This document shows positions 1 to 6,048 of a DNA stretch of 20,777 nucleotides, piece after piece; the stretch's first letter is position 1; the number at the start of each line of letters is the position of its first letter. Position numbers and translations under genes: made by a program. The notes beneath the pieces were generated by a model. That model was not told the DNA's origin, did no database searches, and saw nothing but the letters and a program-made list of their open reading frames with translations. Origin of the DNA: Pelagibacteraceae bacterium TMED170 (GTDB lineage Bacteria > Pseudomonadota > Alphaproteobacteria > Pelagibacterales > Pelagibacteraceae); assembly GCA_002170875.2 (NCBI GenBank), contig NHHT02000005.1, forward strand, positions 1 through 20,777, written 5' to 3'.

Positions 1-27
1 ATAATATAAAAAAAAAGAGTATGTTTT

Positions 28-117
28 GGAGAGGTGGCCGAGTGGTTGAAGGCGCACGCTTGGAAAGCGTGTAAACGGGAAACCGTTTCGAGGGTTCGAA
101 TCCCTCTCTCTCCGCCA
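28..117 (+). tRNA. tRNA-Ser (anticodon GGA)
   Basis: The sequence folds as a class II tRNA. The acceptor stem is 28-34 with 107-113 (7 bp, one G-U). The anticodon stem is CACGC (55-59) with GCGTG (67-71), and the loop TTGGAAA places anticodon GGA at 62-64. A long variable arm spans 74-87 with a GAAA tetraloop, and the T arm is GAGGG/CCCTC around TTCGAAT (90-106). The discriminator is G114 and the CCA end is encoded (115-117). The long variable arm and GGA anticodon identify serine, reading UCC and UCU. It is probably functional, as every stem is intact. Its 3' part recurs, diverged, at 855-928, so it probably served as an integration site. Confidence 0.97.
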
Positions 118-125
118 TTCTCAAA

Positions 126-185
126 AGACTCAATATGCACACCATAGGAGACCATTTATCAAAAAATATTGGTCATTATGAGTCT
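126..185 (+). other. Imperfect long hairpin in the leader after tRNA-Ser
   Basis: An outer 7-bp stem AGACTCA (126-132) pairs with TGAGTCT (179-185). Nested inside, GACCA (150-154) pairs with TGGTC (170-174) around an A-rich loop. A short T run follows at 195-199. It could be the processing or termination structure of the tRNA transcript, or part of a structured 5' leader or small RNA ahead of the gene at 291. No known RNA family is recognised. The rest of the 118-290 gap holds another small inverted repeat (CAAAAC 239-244 with GTTTTG 256-261) and a possible -10 element TAAAAT (225-230) without a convincing -35. Confidence 0.35.
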
Positions 186-279
186 AGAAGATACTTTTTA
201 AGTGTTAGGTGACTAAGTTAATGATAAAATAGGCTACTCAAAACAAATTTGATTCGTTTTGATAATAGTTAAAAAAAAA

Positions 280-286
280 AGGGGGT
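280..286 (+). promoter_or_regulatory. Strong purine-rich ribosome binding site
   Basis: AGGGGGT lies 4-5 nt before the ATG at 291, directly after a run of ten A residues. It can pair with the anti-Shine-Dalgarno sequence with G-U tolerance. Most other genes in this window have weak or no recognisable site, so this one fixes the start and suggests the small protein is translated efficiently. Confidence 0.6.
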
Positions 287-290
287 AAAC

Positions 291-506
291 ATGAAAGCGA
301 TCGCAGGATTAACTTCAATGTTTGACAGTCTAACGAAAGTAGTGATTTCACTACTTGCATTAGGTATAGCAGTAAGCTTACTAGGTGGAAATGTTCCATT
401 TGTGGGTGAAATTGCAAGCAATATAATTGGTTTAGTACAAAGTTTAGGAGATGCTGGAATAGTTGGTTTAATAGCAGCTATAGTTATCTTAAACCTTTTT
501 AAATAA
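291..506 (+). CDS. Small two-helix membrane protein of unknown function (71 aa)
   Basis: No family is recognised. The protein is almost entirely hydrophobic. A short amphipathic N-terminus (about 1-16) is followed by a predicted membrane helix at about 17-33, a Gly/Asn/Pro turn (GGNVPF, 32-37), a polar-faced stretch around 40-52, a LGDAG turn (52-56) and a second helix at about 56-70, ending in a single Lys. There is no signal-peptidase site. The ATG is supported by the strong site at 280-286. By eye the coding sequence is less AT-rich than the genes to its right, which may reflect high expression or foreign origin. It resembles the next gene (604-840) colinearly, so the two are probably paralogues. 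It lies between an intact tRNA-Ser and a displaced tRNA-Ser fragment, suggesting a cassette. Holin-like, toxin-like or structural membrane peptides are possibilities, but nothing in the sequence decides. Confidence 0.8.
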   Translation: MKAIAGLTSMFDSLTKVVISLLALGIAVSLLGGNVPFVGEIASNIIGLVQSLGDAGIVGLIAAIVILNLFK

Positions 507-548
507 GTAAAAATTAGAGGCTACTTCCCTCGACTTAGCTTATAAAAT

Positions 549-579
549 AACTACCCTAAATTTATAGTTTAGGGTAGTT
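549..579 (+). other. Perfect 12-bp hairpin between the two small membrane protein genes
   Basis: AACTACCCTAAA (549-560) pairs without mismatch with TTTAGGGTAGTT (568-579) around a 7-nt loop. No T tract follows on the plus strand (the next bases are CATATGAAAGG), so it is not a canonical intrinsic terminator in that direction. It ends 6 nt before the AAAGGAAA ribosome site of the next gene. It may act as an RNA-end stabiliser for the upstream message, an attenuator, or a recognition site for a protein or RNA. Confidence 0.7.
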
Positions 580-603
580 CATATGAAAGGAAATTTAATA
601 ATT

Positions 604-840
604 ATGTCAAATTGGCTTGAAATAGTTACTAAGTATTTAAATAAATTTTTAGAAGTTGGAGTTTTACTCTTAGCAGTTTCAGTTATTGCAGAATTAGTTT
701 TTGGTCCAGATGTTGCTTTTTTTGGAACACAAGTTACAAAAAATTTAATTAACTTACTTAATGCTCTTGGTGAACAAGGAACTGCAGCTCTAATTATTGT
801 GTTTGCTGTAATTTTTGCTTACAGAAAACTATTAAAATAA
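604..840 (+). CDS. Small two-helix membrane protein, paralogue of the 291-506 product (78 aa)
   Basis: No family is recognised. The ATG at 604 is preferred over the in-frame ATG at 583 because AAAGGAAA (586-593) precedes it, while the 583 codon sits right against the 12-bp hairpin and has no ribosome site. An amphipathic N-terminus (about 1-17) is followed by a membrane helix at about 18-33, a FGPDVAFFG turn (33-41), a polar-faced segment with LNALGEQG (52-59), a second helix at about 60-73 and a basic tail YRKLLK. Against the 71-aa neighbour it keeps the order LLA, G-x2-V-x-F-x-G, N-x-I-x-L, LG-D/E-x-G, LI and a terminal Lys, although overall identity is modest. Tandem duplication followed by divergence is the simplest explanation. 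Function is unknown. The tRNA-Ser fragment begins 15 bases after its stop. Confidence 0.78.
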   Translation: MSNWLEIVTKYLNKFLEVGVLLLAVSVIAELVFGPDVAFFGTQVTKNLINLLNALGEQGTAALIIVFAVIFAYRKLLK

Positions 841-854
841 TTAGAAATCATAAC

Positions 855-928
855 TGAAGCACACGCTTGGAAAGCGTGTATACGAACAATCGTATCAAGG
901 GTTCGAATCCCTTTATCTCCGTCATTCT
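855..928 (+). pseudogene. Truncated tRNA-Ser 3' fragment (displaced attachment-site copy)
   Basis: Positions 860-928 align with 53-121 of the intact tRNA-Ser without gaps, 58 of 69 bases identical. They include the anticodon arm with GGA, the variable arm, the T arm and TCTCC-G-TCA in place of TCTCC-G-CCA. TGAAG just before also matches after one deleted base. There is no acceptor 5' strand or D arm upstream, so it cannot make a tRNA. Several differences are paired: in the variable arm A74-T87 becomes T881-A894 and G78-C83 becomes A885-T890; in the T stem G90-C106 becomes A897-T913. It therefore derives from a functional but divergent tRNA-Ser, not from random decay of the neighbour. Confidence 0.88.
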
Positions 929-1481
929 AAAAAATACCAAAAATTATTTTTGATCTCCCATATTTTTTAATTAAAATAATTTTCATCATACCATCCAATT
1001 CATTAAAATTATTCGATTCTCTATGTATTATTACAACATGCTTTTCATTAAAAATTTTCATCTTTTTTATCAATGCTAAGTTCTTCAAATAATCATTGTC
1101 CGCATAAGGAGGATCTAAAAATATTATGTCAAATTTTTTATTTTCGTCGAACTTTTCAATTTTTATTTTTTCAGGTATCAAAAAAATATTTTTATTGAAA
1201 GAAAAATGTTCTAAGTTTTTTTTTAAAGTAGTTAATGTATTTCTGTTATTCTCAACAAAAGTTACACTCTTAGCTTCTCTCGAGATACATTCAATACCAA
1301 AGGAGCCAATTCCAGAATATAAATCTAAAACATTTGATTTTTCTATTTTTATACCTAGTAATTTTGAATGATCGATAACATTAAAGATACCTTCTTTTAC
1401 CATATCCCTGAGAGGTCGAGTAGCAGAAGACTTTAAAAAAAGAAGTTTTTTGCCTTTAAAATTACCACCTATAATTCTCAT
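927..1481 (-). CDS. rsmD: 16S rRNA (guanine966-N2)-methyltransferase RsmD
   Basis: Uses S-adenosylmethionine to methylate N2 of G966 in 16S rRNA during small-subunit assembly, in the cytoplasm. The 184-aa length is normal. The N-terminal MRIIGGNFKGKKL and the TRPLRDMVKEGIFN segment (21-34) are family hallmarks. The SAM-binding motif I is LDLYSGIGSFGIE (52-64), followed by the acidic end of strand 2 at VEN (76-78). The catalytic N-methyltransferase motif DPPY is at 123-126. It lies 6 bases downstream of purD in the same direction, so the two are probably co-transcribed. Its TAG stop overlaps the last two bases of the displaced tRNA-Ser repeat, placing the right boundary of the cassette exactly at this gene's end. 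Confidence 0.93.
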   Translation of the reverse strand: MRIIGGNFKGKKLLFLKSSATRPLRDMVKEGIFNVIDHSKLLGIKIEKSNVLDLYSGIGSFGIECISREAKSVTFVENNRNTLTTLKKNLEHFSFNKNIFLIPEKIKIEKFDENKKFDIIFLDPPYADNDYLKNLALIKKMKIFNEKHVVIIHRESNNFNELDGMMKIILIKKYGRSKIIFGIF

Positions 1482-1487
1482 ATTTTT

Positions 1488-2747
1488 TTAAATTACTCGC
1501 CAACCAATGTCTTTTCGATAAAATCCATGTTTCCAATTTATTTTTTTTATAATCTTAAAAATATTTTTTCTAATTTTAATAAAACTATTACCCATAGATG
1601 TAATATTGAGTACTCTTCCACCAGTAGCTATAATTTTTTTATTTTTTAAACTTGTACCAGCATGAAATATAATTGAGTTTTTATTTAGCATCAATTTTTT
1701 TAGATTTTTAATAACTTTATTTTTTTTATATTTATTCGGGTAACCTTTCGAACAAAGAACTATTGTCATACATTTATTTTTTTTCCATTTGATTTTCAAT
1801 TTTTTTAATTTATTTTCTACACAAGATAAAATTATGTCTATTATATCTGTCTCAAGCCTTGGGATGATTACTTGGCACTCTGGATCTCCCATTCTAATAT
1901 TATATTCAATCAAGTAAGGTTCATTATTTTTAATCATTAAACCAGTATATAAAAATCCTTTAAAAGGTTTACCTTTTCTTTTTAAGGCTAACAAAGTTGG
2001 TTTTATTATTTTATTTTTAATTTTTTCTTCTAATTTGTTGTTAATTATTAAGGCAGGAGAATATGCGCCCATCCCTCCTGTATTTGGACCAGTTTCATTT
2101 TCTCCTACGCGTTTATGATCTTGGGCTGATCCAATAAAAGAAAAAGTTTTGTTATCCACTACTGAGAAATAACTTGCTTCTTCTCCAGATAAAAACTCTT
2201 CAATAATTAATTTTTTTGAACTTTTAAATTTACCAAGAAATATCTCATTACTAATTTTTAAAACTTCTTTTTGTGAATAACATATCGTTACCCCTTTACC
2301 AGCAGCTAAACCGTCTGCTTTAACAACAACAGGTAATTTACTTTTTGATAAAAATTTTAAAACGTCTATTTTTTTTTTACAAATTTGAAAATTTGCTGTT
2401 GGTATATTATTTTTCTTACAAATGGATTTCATGAAAGCTTTTGAACCCTCGAGTTGAGCTGCATATTTGTTAGGCCCGAAAACTTTGATTTTGTGCTTTT
2501 CTAAAAAATCAACAATACCATCAACTAGAGGCTGTTCTGGACCGATTATAACTAAATCAATTTTTTTTAATTTAATAGTTCTCAAAAGCAAACCAAAGTT
2601 TAAATAATCTATCTGTAAATTAGTTGCTATTTTTGAAGTCCCTGCATTTCCTGGAATGCAAAAAACCTTACTAACCTTTGGTGACTTTAAAATTTTAAAG
2701 CAAAGAGCATGTTCTCTGCCCCCACTACCTATCAAAGCAATATTCAT
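1488..2747 (-). CDS. purD: Phosphoribosylamine-glycine ligase (GAR synthetase)
   Basis: Catalyses the ATP-dependent joining of glycine to 5-phosphoribosylamine, the second step of de novo purine synthesis. The 419 residues match the usual size. Visible motifs are the N-terminal GSGGREHA (8-15), GPEQPLVDG (69-77), the ATP-grasp segment KADGLAAGKGV (143-153), the family signature QDHKRVGENETGPNTGGMGA (from about residue 208) and EYNIRMGDPECQV further on, which supplies metal ligands. It heads the purD-rsmD pair. Its start faces the DUF2093 gene across 33 bp holding a TATATATAAT-like stretch that could serve as a -10 on either strand. Confidence 0.97.
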   Translation of the reverse strand: MNIALIGSGGREHALCFKILKSPKVSKVFCIPGNAGTSKIATNLQIDYLNFGLLLRTIKLKKIDLVIIGPEQPLVDGIVDFLEKHKIKVFGPNKYAAQLEGSKAFMKSICKKNNIPTANFQICKKKIDVLKFLSKSKLPVVVKADGLAAGKGVTICYSQKEVLKISNEIFLGKFKSSKKLIIEEFLSGEEASYFSVVDNKTFSFIGSAQDHKRVGENETGPNTGGMGAYSPALIINNKLEEKIKNKIIKPTLLALKRKGKPFKGFLYTGLMIKNNEPYLIEYNIRMGDPECQVIIPRLETDIIDIILSCVENKLKKLKIKWKKNKCMTIVLCSKGYPNKYKKNKVIKNLKKLMLNKNSIIFHAGTSLKNKKIIATGGRVLNITSMGNSFIKIRKNIFKIIKKINWKHGFYRKDIGWRVI

Positions 2748-2780
2748 ATGAAAAATTATGTTATATATAATATTTTAAAA

Positions 2781-2978
2781 ATGAACAAAACGAAAGCTAA
2801 AATAAAATTCAAAGCTAATTCTTTTGATATAATCGAAGATGGAGATCATGTTGTATGCGCAGTATCCAAAAAAAAAATTCCTTTAGAAAATCTAAATTAT
2901 TGGAATGTGGAACTACAAGAAGCCTATTACTCACCCATTGAAGCAAAAATTAGATTTGAAGAAAAAAAAAATAATTAA
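2781..2978 (+). CDS. DUF2093 family small protein (65 aa)
   Basis: The body of the protein matches my knowledge of the alphaproteobacterial DUF2093 family: an early A-K-I-x-F segment, a DGDHVVCAVSKKKIPLENL core (about 21-39) and an NYWNVELQEAYYSPIEA segment (40-56). No biochemical function is established. The family often sits beside lpxK/waaA in alphaproteobacteria, and here it ends one base before the stop of the lpxL-like gene in convergent orientation. The ATG at 2781 is preferred over an upstream in-frame ATG at 2709: that extension would run into purD, has no homologous look, and the family begins near this Met. A TATAAT at 2766-2771 would give a nearly leaderless message. Confidence 0.85.
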   Translation: MNKTKAKIKFKANSFDIIEDGDHVVCAVSKKKIPLENLNYWNVELQEAYYSPIEAKIRFEEKKNN

Positions 2979-3845
2979 TTATTTCCATCTATTATGTGTC
3001 CAAATCCATTGATCAGGATTATTTAAAACCATTTTTTCTAAAAGCTTATTTAATTGTAAAGAAATTTCTAATTTATTTTTTTCTACATCATTCTCTTTTG
3101 TTACGTTTATTGGACTCAGAATTTCCATTTCAAACACATCATTTGAATCTCTTTTAATAGATACTGGAACAATGTTGCAATCATATTTTAAAGCTAACTG
3201 CGCTGGCAGTGTAGTTGTAGAAGCATTCTTATTAAAAAAGGGAATTTTTTTCCCCTCACTCAATCTTTGATCAATCATTAAGGCTATACTAGTTCCTTCT
3301 TTTAAAAATGATAAAATTTTTCTAGTCCCTATAATTCCTTTTCTAATTTGATTGGGACAAATATATCTTTTTCTTAAATATTCCATAAAAGGATTTAAAA
3401 AAAAATTATTTAAGGGTCTATATAAAGTAGCTAGATCAATACCAAATTTTGTAAGTTCCATAGACATTAGTTCAAAGTTTGCAAAATGACCAGAAATGAA
3501 AATAACTGGTTTTCCGTTTTTTTTAATTTCATCTAAAATATTTTTTCCTTTTAGATTTATATGACTATTGTTAGATCTAAAGCGACTAAGATAAAGATAT
3601 TCTACAAAAACCTTACCGTAATTTGACCACATATTGGTAATTAAACTTTTTACTTTATCGTCTTCCTGCTCTCCAAAAACTTGTTTGAGATTATTATTGA
3701 CTATATCTTTTGGTTTAATCAATGGACCTATTTTATTAAATAGATAAGAAAAAACAGTTCGACTTACTTTTAGACCAATTAAAAAAATGATAAAAAACGA
3801 GATATATATAATTAAGGCTTCAAAAAAATATTTTATAATTTTCAT
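2979..3845 (-). CDS. Lipid A late acyltransferase, LpxL/HtrB-like
   Basis: Member of the LABLAT acyltransferase family that adds secondary acyl chains to Kdo-lipid A at the inner face of the inner membrane. The 288-aa protein has an N-terminal membrane anchor (about 8-26). The catalytic HX4E motif is GHFANFE with H120 and E125. A MIDQR segment and PFFNKNASTTTLPAQLA (substrate-binding region) follow, and the C-terminus has NPDQWIWTHNRWK, typical of the family. It is the last gene of the msbA-waaA-lpxK-lpxL run and overlaps lpxK by 4 bases (ATGA). Which acyl chain and position it uses cannot be told from sequence, so lpxL, lpxM and lpxP are not distinguished. Confidence 0.88.
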   Translation of the reverse strand: MKIIKYFFEALIIYISFFIIFLIGLKVSRTVFSYLFNKIGPLIKPKDIVNNNLKQVFGEQEDDKVKSLITNMWSNYGKVFVEYLYLSRFRSNNSHINLKGKNILDEIKKNGKPVIFISGHFANFELMSMELTKFGIDLATLYRPLNNFFLNPFMEYLRKRYICPNQIRKGIIGTRKILSFLKEGTSIALMIDQRLSEGKKIPFFNKNASTTTLPAQLALKYDCNIVPVSIKRDSNDVFEMEILSPINVTKENDVEKNKLEISLQLNKLLEKMVLNNPDQWIWTHNRWK

Positions 3846-4777
3846 GGTAAGTATTTTTTTAAATGATTTGTAAAATTTTTTTCGTCATACAATTTTAATT
3901 TTATAGCTAGATAATTTATGTTTTTAAATTTTAACTTCTTAAATCTAAAAAAATCTTTTTCAGTTGTAATTAATTTTAAATTATTCTTTTTAGCTTCAGA
4001 AACTAAATTATCAAGATCTTTTTTAGAAAACTGGTAATGATCAGGAAAAGATATTTTCTTTTTTACTTTAATCTTATGTTTATATAATAAACTAAAAAAG
4101 TTATCAGGATTTCCAATACCAGCAAAAGCTAAAAAATTTTTATTTTTAAATTTAGTAATATTTATTGGTTCATATTTAAAATAAAAAAAAGCAATATTTT
4201 TGTTAATTTTTTTTATTTTACTTTCGAAATTTTTATTTTTTTTGCCATTAAATAAAATGATTTGGCATTTTTCTATTGAACTTAAAGATTGTCTCAATGG
4301 CCCGGATGGTATTGTATAACCATTTCCTATTAGTTGTTTCTCATTGAAACAGAGTATATTTAAATTTTTTTTGATAGAATAATCTTGAAAGCCATCATCT
4401 AAAATAATGGTATCAAAATTTTTATTTATTCCATATAAAATAGCTTTTTTTCTTGATCTATTTGTAATTATATTTTTGGTTTTATTCTCAATAAGATTTA
4501 TCTCATCTAGATGGTCTTTGTAAAATTTTCTTATAATTACTGGCTTTCTTTTTAATCGTGAAATTATTTCAAATATTTTTATTGATAGGGGAGTTTTTCC
4601 GGTACCTCCTATATATATATTTCCTACACATATTATTGGTAAATCAAATTTAGTTTTAGTTGTTATTGTAATTTTTAATAAAAACAATAATTTAACAATA
4701 AATGACAGAGGCAAAAGTAATAAAGAAAAAGTGGTAAGGTGATCTTTAGCCCAAAATTTAGGTTTAAATAATTTCAT
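3842..4777 (-). CDS. lpxK: Tetraacyldisaccharide 4'-kinase
   Basis: Phosphorylates the 4' position of the lipid A disaccharide using ATP, at the inner membrane. The protein has 311 residues and a hydrophobic N-terminal helix (about 17-36). The Walker A region VGNIYIGGTGKTP (51-63, Lys61) is in the unusual N-terminal form typical of LpxK. DDGFQ is at 127-131, NGYTIPSGPLRQSL at about 153-166, and FAGIGNPDNFF and FPDHYQFSKKDL lie in the C-terminal half. The SRGYxG segment normally following the P-loop is degenerate here (IIRKFYKDHLDE, 81-92) and the loop is shorter than in E. coli. Start and stop overlap waaA (TAATG) and the acyltransferase (ATGA), indicating translational coupling. Confidence 0.94.
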   Translation of the reverse strand: MKLFKPKFWAKDHLTTFSLLLLPLSFIVKLLFLLKITITTKTKFDLPIICVGNIYIGGTGKTPLSIKIFEIISRLKRKPVIIRKFYKDHLDEINLIENKTKNIITNRSRKKAILYGINKNFDTIILDDGFQDYSIKKNLNILCFNEKQLIGNGYTIPSGPLRQSLSSIEKCQIILFNGKKNKNFESKIKKINKNIAFFYFKYEPINITKFKNKNFLAFAGIGNPDNFFSLLYKHKIKVKKKISFPDHYQFSKKDLDNLVSEAKKNNLKLITTEKDFFRFKKLKFKNINYLAIKLKLYDEKNFTNHLKKYLP

Positions 4778-6042
4778 TAAAATAATAATTTGTTTAGTTC
4801 TTTGGAAAAATTTTGAAAGATTTCATTTCCATATAGGTTGATTTTTTCAATTTTTTTTAAATCTAATTTTTTTGGAGTTTTTAGATCGTTAATAATTTTT
4901 GTGGACAATTCCATTTCTGTTTTAATCTCCTCTGATATACAGTTATTATTTAAATATTTATATACCTCTAAAAAATTATAAACATAAGGACCATGGTAAA
5001 TTTTACATCCTTGCTTAGCTGCTTCTATTGGATTTTGACCTGCAACTAATTGTAATCTTTTTAATAAAGATTTTCCAATAAACACAGATTTGGAATAATT
5101 ATAATATTTTGAAAGTTCTCCAATTGAACTTATCAATAAAATGTCTGTATCTTTTTTAATTTTTTCTTCTTTATGAAGAATTTGAATTTTAAGTTCTTTT
5201 TTTTGAAATTCTAAAAAAATACTTTTTACTCTATTTATGTGTCGGGGAATAATAATCGTCAAAATATTTGGGTAATTTTTTTTAATTTCATTGTGAACAC
5301 CAATTAAAAATTGTTCTTCACCTGGATGAGTGCTAACAGCGCACCAAACACTTCTTTTATCCAAATCTTGAATTATTGAATTACTAAGAATAATTTCTTT
5401 TTTTTCATTAGAAAAATATTTCAAATTTCCAAAATATTTAATATTATTAGCCTTTAGCTGCTTTAAATTATTAAAAGATTCTTTACTACAAGCTAAACAA
5501 ATATCAAATGAAGAAAAAATTTTTTCAGCAAACTTTTTCAATAACAGCCACCTTTTTAAAGTTTTGTTTGTTATTCTTCCATTAACTAAAACTAAAGGTA
5601 TTTTTCTTTTTTTTATCTCATATATAAAATTTGGCCAAATCTCTGAGTCAACAAATCCTACAAATTTAGGCTTCCAATTTTCTAAAAATTTTTTAATTAA
5701 ATGATTTACATCTAATGGCAAGTATTGATGATAAATATTTTTATTATTTAAAAATTTTTTTTCAATTATTTTGCCGGAACTCAAAGTAACTGATGTAATT
5801 AAAATTTTAAGTGAATTATCTTTTTTTATTAAGTATTCTATTAATGGAATAATACTCATTATCTCTCCAATGCTAGCTCCATGAAACCATATTGTTTGAT
5901 CATCTGGTAATTGATTTAATTTTATTGAAATTTTTTCTTTATACCTACTTACGTCTTCTTTACCTAAGAGCTTTCTTATATAAATAATCAATACGAAAAT
6001 TGGAAAAAAAGTTGTTGTTAAGATACGATATAAAAAAAACAT
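4777..6042 (-). CDS. waaA: 3-deoxy-D-manno-octulosonic acid transferase (Kdo transferase)
   Basis: Transfers Kdo from CMP-Kdo to lipid IVA at the inner membrane, starting the lipopolysaccharide core. The 421 aa are normal for this GT30 enzyme. An N-terminal membrane helix (about 3-22) leads into LLGKEDVSRYKEK (25-37). WFHGASIGE carries the presumed catalytic base Glu60. Further family segments are VDSEIWPNFI, LVNGRI, STHPGEEQFLI, IIPRHINR, FIGKSLL and AGQNPIEAA in the C-terminal nucleotide-sugar half. It follows the MsbA-like gene by 6 bases and overlaps lpxK by one base. Whether it adds one or two Kdo residues cannot be read from the sequence. Confidence 0.95.
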   Translation of the reverse strand: MFFLYRILTTTFFPIFVLIIYIRKLLGKEDVSRYKEKISIKLNQLPDDQTIWFHGASIGEIMSIIPLIEYLIKKDNSLKILITSVTLSSGKIIEKKFLNNKNIYHQYLPLDVNHLIKKFLENWKPKFVGFVDSEIWPNFIYEIKKRKIPLVLVNGRITNKTLKRWLLLKKFAEKIFSSFDICLACSKESFNNLKQLKANNIKYFGNLKYFSNEKKEIILSNSIIQDLDKRSVWCAVSTHPGEEQFLIGVHNEIKKNYPNILTIIIPRHINRVKSIFLEFQKKELKIQILHKEEKIKKDTDILLISSIGELSKYYNYSKSVFIGKSLLKRLQLVAGQNPIEAAKQGCKIYHGPYVYNFLEVYKYLNNNCISEEIKTEMELSTKIINDLKTPKKLDLKKIEKINLYGNEIFQNFSKELNKLLF

Positions 6043-6048
6043 TAAGTT

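Larger units (their letters stand above)
118..928. mobile_element. Candidate tRNA-Ser-nested mini-cassette (no integrase)
   Basis: An intact tRNA-Ser(GGA) at 28-117 and a truncated copy of its 3' portion at 855-928 lie in the same orientation and bracket about 740 bp carrying only the two small membrane-protein genes. This matches the footprint left when an element integrates in a tRNA gene: the incoming att site rebuilds the tRNA and the old 3' end is pushed to the far side. The longest identical blocks are the anticodon arm (55-73 = 862-880) and the T arm (91-105 = 898-912), both known crossover locations for tyrosine recombinases. No integrase, excisionase or phage gene is present, so this would be a deletion remnant or a passenger element. 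Local duplication is an alternative. Confidence 0.5.

Noticed and set aside
583..603. Upstream in-frame ATG for the second small membrane protein
   Set aside because: It lies 3 bases after the 12-bp hairpin with no ribosome site in front. AAAGGAAA within this stretch is better placed to serve the ATG at 604.
855..924. Second functional tRNA-Ser gene
   Set aside because: Only the anticodon, variable, T and 3' acceptor parts are present. No acceptor 5' strand or D arm can be found upstream and the 3' end reads TCA rather than CCA.
1126..1371. Plus-strand open frame opposite rsmD, and similar opposite-strand or shifted frames across ctaB, ctaG, thrC and msbA
   Set aside because: Each is entirely covered by a well-supported gene, has no recognisable domain or ribosome site, and is explained by AT-rich antisense coding shadows.
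2709..2780. N-terminal extension of the DUF2093 gene starting at 2709
   Set aside because: The extra 24 residues overlap the purD start on the other strand, show no family similarity and would remove any room for a promoter.
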